Shown here piece by piece: positions 59,882 through 64,000 of a DNA stretch of 64,000 nucleotides (its first letter is position 1; each line of letters starts with the position of its first letter). A program made the position numbers and the translations under genes. This stretch comes from Thermothielavioides terrestris NRRL 8126. Its lineage: Eukaryota; Ascomycota; Sordariomycetes; Sordariales; Chaetomiaceae. Location: NCBI RefSeq assembly GCF_000226115.1, contig NC_016457.1, forward strand, positions 434,001 to 498,000, given 5' to 3'. The notes beneath the pieces are model-generated. The model saw only the letters and a list, made by a program, of their open reading frames with translations. It had not been told where the DNA came from and made no database searches.

Positions 59882-61570
59882 AACGCAATTATCGTCAATA
59901 TTACCTATACTACTATATTCTTCCTAAATATATTCTACTAAAGCTTTTAAATACCGCTACTACTTCTATAGAAGTGGACCTATTACTATAAAATTCTAGT
60001 AGAATATACTAAATAGGGTAATAAGGTTGACGATTTAGCTATTAGCAATAGTTTAAGTATAAAGATCAAGGATATTATATCTAGCCTATACAACAAAGTA
60101 GTTAGCAACGTTTAATGAAGTAGTATTATATTAGATCTTAAGTATATAGCTACTTCTATAAACGTAGTTGCCTATATAAACGTAAAAGCTAACCTAACAG
60201 TCTAGTCGAATTCAAAGAGGGTACGTTCTTCGTAAACGTATCTAATATATATTAGCGGTACTAACAAACTAATAAAGGTGCTATTAAGCTAACCTATAAA
60301 AGACTATTCTATTAATATCGAATATAAATTCGAACTAACCAATATACTACAAGTAGCATCTCTAGTTACTTCTACACCCTTACCTTCTATACCTATACCT
60401 TCTCGCCAACTGTTCGATCGTACTATTAGAGTACTAGCCAACACTAGTCGATCTATATAGTCAACCGAACTAATTATGCCTATTAGCGAGGGCTAGAGAT
60501 TGGCAGCTAAACGTAAAACGCCTATAAACATAATATTATAAAAGGTAGAAGATTATAACACTTAAAAGCTAAACAAGGTATATTTCTATCTCCTAGTAGA
60601 TAAATAGCGCTATAACCTAGATAGAGCCTATTAGAACTACTATAAAGATATAAATATATAGTTCTAGTTTTATTACTAGATAAATAACAATAGTACCTAC
60701 TATCCTATTACTATTTAGAAGATAGTAGAGTAGACTATCTAGATCGAACGTTAGAAGGCTATTGTTAATAGCGCTCTAAGTACCCTAGTTAAGAAATAGA
60801 TCAGTTCTATAAAGACTAAGGCTAATCAAAGCGTTTAGATAGGTCCTAATAGCAAGGTTATAACTAAGCAACTACTAGGCAAAGGGATCTAGTTTATCAA
60901 TAACATCAATAGCAACAACTTAAACAATCTAAATAAGATAATAGCACCGCCTTACCTACTACTATAGTTCTACAATATACCGCTATACTATCCTAGGTAT
61001 CCACTATATCCCCTAGCTTCCCCGACTATAATAAAGAACAATGTACCTAAGCTAGTCTAGCCAACCGGATTCCTAGCCCCTTATTCAAATATAGGCGCTA
61101 TTTGCCTAGGAAAGCCTCTATCTATTGCTAGCAACGTAAACCTATAAGAGATTATCCTACTACTATATTCTTCGTTGCTACCGCCTAAGCTAGAAGGAAA
61201 GGAATCCTCTAATATAGTCAATAACTTTATTAAGACTTTCGCTCGCCAATATAGCCTATTAGGTCAAAAGGACGTAATAACGGCTCTCTACTAGGTCAAT
61301 AGGTCTCTATATATCGAAGATAGAAAGGTTTATAATATTCATTAGCTTCTAGATATATAGTTCTCTAACAACGGCTTCCTATAACACCTTATTGCTATAT
61401 TCTATAGCGCTATAAAAAGCTTTTTAAAAGAAGAAGTAGAACTAGCTAGCTTTGACAAGAACCTAGCTCGCTAGACCTAATAGGCTATACAAAGTACTAA
61501 ATACATTGTATAGTATACTAAGCAAGCTATATAAAGTGTAAAGTACATTATATTATTATTATTATTATTA
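59882..61570 (+). pseudogene. RIP-degraded coding frame of about 560 codons, family unknown
   Basis: One plus-strand register is maintained from about 59882 to the (ATT)n tract with no indel. It is broken by about 37 stops, all TAG or TAA except one TGA, the pattern made when CAG, CAA and TGG codons are hit by RIP. The decoded sequence has ordinary protein texture: TPLPSIPIPSRQLFDRTIRV near 60380, a Lys/Tyr/Asn-rich centre, a Pro/Tyr segment near 60960, PPKLEGKESSNIV near 61180, and ARQYSLLG further on. This suggests a transposon protein, perhaps gag-like, but I cannot assign a family. The last residues run into the (ATT)n tract, so the true 3' end is probably replaced by the LINE insertion. 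Confidence 0.6.
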
Positions 61571-61575
61571 TTAAT
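61551..61575. repeat. (ATT)n tract, read as an (AAT)n LINE tail on the minus strand
   Basis: About eight ATT units. On the minus strand they follow CGGTGTAAGATTAAT and a small hairpin GAGGCACTAAGTGCCTC (61587-61603), forming the 3' end expected of a Tad-type LINE, whose tails are often simple trinucleotide repeats. Confidence 0.65.
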
Positions 61576-63294
61576 CTTACACCGAGGAGGCACTTAGTGC
61601 CTCGCTACTAAGGGCAAGCGGTTCCTCTACCTCTATATATATACCACTTACGTATAGCGCCTACGCTACGTTCTTGCTATGTAGGGCGGGCCTCTCTATT
61701 TCCCTCTCTCCAACTTGCTAGAACTTACCTTTCTAGCCTAGTGGCGACGGAGATATAGCGGCCTATATAGCCCGTTGTACGCTACTTACGTATGTGATGC
61801 GCTCTTAGCGCGAGTGCCCTAGCTACTGGGTACGCTATATATTTGCGAAGAGTGGCTAAAGGCCGATCTTTCTACGCCTTTTCTTTCTCTTTTTGCGCCC
61901 CCCGTTCGTGCATAAGCCTTTGTAGCTAGCCGTTAGAGGCTCCCCTATCGCGCTATCCTAGCTACTACGCTCCTACCGCGCCTTCGTAGTGCCCTCTATA
62001 GCCCTTTTATATTCTACCTCGCCTTCGACGTTTAGCTTAAGCGCTAGCTAGTATTCCTATAGGTACTTAATATATATTAGCTATCCTATAATCCTCTAGG
62101 CGCCTCTCCTATTCCTAAGTAGTACAAGTAGCGTATAGCGGTCTTAGATATAAGGTCTATCTATAGCAATTATAGGGTCCTTGTAGTATATTACGAGGTA
62201 GGCGACGGTCTTAGGAGCTTCGCTATAGCGGTAGAGTGGCATTAGTATATTTAGCACTCTTTTCTAGAATAGGAACTGCCTAAGGCCAATAGCCCTAGTA
62301 TACGCCTATATAAGGAGGGAGCTCTACGCTTTACTAAGATCTTTATATACCTATAGTATTTGAGTAGGGGGCTCTAAAGAGTATAGTGAATTAGGGTGAT
62401 AGACTGCCTAGACATAGAGACCTAGTTTTTTTTTCTATTTGTTTCAATGTATTGTATTCGTTGCTAAGGGGTCTAGCCCTCTAATTATATATATTTAAGT
62501 AGACTAAGCCTATCTTCTTCGTCATTAAGCAAGGTATTAAACAGTTGTTAATATATGTTCGTTGACACTACGTTGGTAGTTCTCCTTCTTCTAGGAAGGC
62601 TATTGAGCCTCTTCTCTTATTGTTCTACCTCTATCTAGACAATAGGCATTTAAGCTATTAAGCTCTAACCGCATTCTTATTGTCTTTTGTCTTTCTACTA
62701 CATCCTACTAGACGTACCTAAGCTATGTATCTTCCTCTTAGAAGATATCCTTCCCGCTACTCGATATATATTATCTTTATCCGCCTAGAGGGACACTATA
62801 TTCCTTTAGGAGCTATCTCGTACGCTTGGTCCTAGGTGTAGTAGGGTAGGTTGGTATAGAGGTTTTATACTATTTCAAATAGGGGCTTAATCAGGGAAGA
62901 GCTTAGCTCTATATCTAAATAGGACAGTATAGACTACAAAGTCTTCTAAGATTGTAGAACTATACAATGCTATATTGATAACTATATAACGACGATATAG
63001 CCGACCTATTGAGGCTCTAGTATACCGATACTAGTATCTCTGGGAGGTATAGCAACCTGTTAAGGCGTACGTATTCTAGGGGTCTATTAAGACCTTGTCC
63101 TAGAAGACCTTCCTTTGCCTAGACAGCGTAGAGCATTAAAAAGATATCTCGTTATCCCTAATACTTCGAAGACCTATTGAGGCTTCGTCATTATCGATAT
63201 AGCGGTTGTAAAACGCTAACCTAATCGAAAGACGATAGTTCTATCCTTCTAAGTAGAGATAGAGATAGAATTTTTATCGATTATCATTTTCTTC

Positions 63295-63999
63295 TCTAGC
63301 CTAGCCAAACTAGTTACAAAAGTAGTTAAGTGTAGTAGCTACTTATAAGCTTCTAGGCTTAGAGCTACACCTTTATAACATTTAGCTCCTTCTAATAGTA
63401 TATCTAGCACTGTTTTATATTAGATATAAGGTCTTAGTATAGACTTTTGCTTTTCTTTTTAAGAGCTATGCTCTTACCGCTATTATACTAGTTGGGTTTA
63501 GTATATTAGTTGCTAGGGGTATCTAAATAATCTATAAGAAACCTATAGTTATCCTTTAGAGCCTTTAGACTATATATTCTAAAGGAACCTAGCTTCTTAA
63601 GAGGTTTTCTTCCTCTAGATAGACGTCAAAGGAGCTAACATTCCTATAGAAATGTATATATCAGTCTTTTTATAGTCTATCGATATAGTCGTTGCCTTTC
63701 TCAAAGATAATAGCTAAACGTCTAATGACTAGGCTCTAGTAATATATATATACATTGTCTATAGAAGCTCTAGGAATTCCGTCGACCTCTATAATACTAT
63801 TAATCTTAACGTTAACCTTCGAAGGAGAGTCCGAGGACGTATCTGTCTTATAGCCTTTCTAAAGTATATTAAGCGAAGAAGACCTAGCTAAAGTAGCGTA
63901 GATACTCCTTTTATCTTCGTTAAATACCTCTATTCTGTCTATCTATATAGAGGTACCTATAGTAATACCTTCTAGTCTCTCTGAAGCCAAAGCTTTAAA
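63295..63999 (-). pseudogene. RIP-degraded minus-strand frame of about 235 codons
   Basis: From the window edge to about 63295 one minus-strand register can be followed without indels. Its stops are nearly all TAG or TAA, with one TGA. It reads as an ordinary protein (LASERLEGITIGTSI, then DTSSDSPSKVNVKINSIIEV, then AIIFEKGNDYID). A segment IDNVYIYY followed 30 or so residues later by QYIHFYRN is loosely like the IDD...LIHF part of LINE reverse transcriptase, with one Asp changed to Asn. I did not see the PQGS-type motif that should precede it, so this is only a suggestion. Confidence 0.4.
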
Positions 64000-64000
64000 G

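Larger units (their letters stand above)
58540..64000. repeat. AT-rich, RIP-like block continuing past the window end
   Basis: Composition changes abruptly near 58540 from mixed GC to AT-rich DNA dominated by TpA (CTA, TAG, TATA), with CpA and TpG rare over long stretches. This is the expected footprint of repeat-induced point mutation (C to T in CpA, on both strands). It contains RIP-degraded coding frames, a LINE 3' end, tandem repeats and an (ATT)n tract. No intact transposase, reverse transcriptase or host gene is visible. Confidence 0.8.
61551..64000 (-). mobile_element. RIP-mutated Tad-like LINE, 3' part
   Basis: At about 62338 down to 62174 the minus strand decodes to LSKA-SSLLI-A, then IGLR-FLF-KRV, then PLYRYSEAPKTVAYLV (dashes are TAG stops). 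This matches the C-terminal block of fungal Tad1/I-clade reverse transcriptase polyproteins (L-KA-SSLL-Q, IGL--FL, and a C-x-C-G / H zinc-binding motif). The expected Cys, Cys, Gly and His read Tyr, Tyr, Ser and Tyr here, each one C:G to T:A change away, as RIP would make. The element ends downstream at the (AAT)n tail. Its 5' part extends beyond or is lost at the window edge. The upper limit is not established, since the frame at 63.3-64.0 kb may belong to it or to another element. Confidence 0.55.

Noticed and set aside
59882..61570. Stop-codon reassignment (TAG/TAA read as Gln)
   Set aside because: All host genes in the window use TAG, TAA and TGA as normal stops, and the dinucleotide pattern fits RIP.

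Overview
The window is nuclear DNA of a filamentous ascomycete, most likely a Sordariomycete close to the Chaetomiaceae (an inference from protein content; I could not search). The evidence is GC-rich genes with short introns (about 55-150 nt) carrying CTAAC/CTGAC-like branch sites, a Ste7/MEK-2-type MAPKK, Snf1, Spt6, Prp1 and Axl2-like proteins of filamentous-fungal type, and an AT-rich block at the right end with the signature of repeat-induced point mutation (RIP). I see no bacterial operons, rRNA, tRNA or CRISPR.

Layout. 1-20.3 kb is a dense housekeeping stretch: an Axl2-like cadherin-domain membrane protein running off the left edge (-), an EFM6-type lysine methyltransferase (+), a secreted double-psi beta-barrel protein (+), the Rab7-GEF subunit CCZ1 (-), a mitochondrial PPR protein (-), a dysferlin-domain protein (-), a small 'calcofluor white hypersensitive'-type protein (+) and the spliceosomal HAT-repeat protein PRP1/Prp6 (-). 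20.5-22.1 kb is a repeat island: a 1.41-kb element with inverted ends and an 8-bp target duplication, set inside a TTGACCTGACC repeat that includes a perfect 17-bp hairpin. 22.9-51.2 kb is a second housekeeping stretch: an aromatic-acid-exporter/FUSC family membrane protein (-), a HAD hydrolase (+), the MAPKK (-), SPT6 (+), an Osh3-type oxysterol-binding protein (+), 5-oxoprolinase (+), SNF1 (-) and a DUF92/TMEM19 membrane protein (-).

51.2-58.5 kb holds no gene I can support. From about 58.54 kb to the end the DNA is AT-rich and TpA-rich. It contains a frame of about 560 codons interrupted almost only by TAG/TAA, a Tad-like LINE 3' end on the minus strand with an (AAT)n tail, tandem repeats and one intact 123-codon frame. 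This is best read as RIP-mutated transposon DNA at a heterochromatin border.

The genes do not form a pathway cluster. They are single, individually transcribed genes covering polarity, vesicle fusion, lipid transfer, splicing, transcription elongation, glutathione-cycle metabolism and two major kinase pathways. Gene models were built by hand from reading frames, splice sites and phase; every junction given was checked for phase consistency. The two uncertain junctions are the 3' end of the MAPKK and the 5-oxoprolinase intron, which fits only a GC-AG splice.
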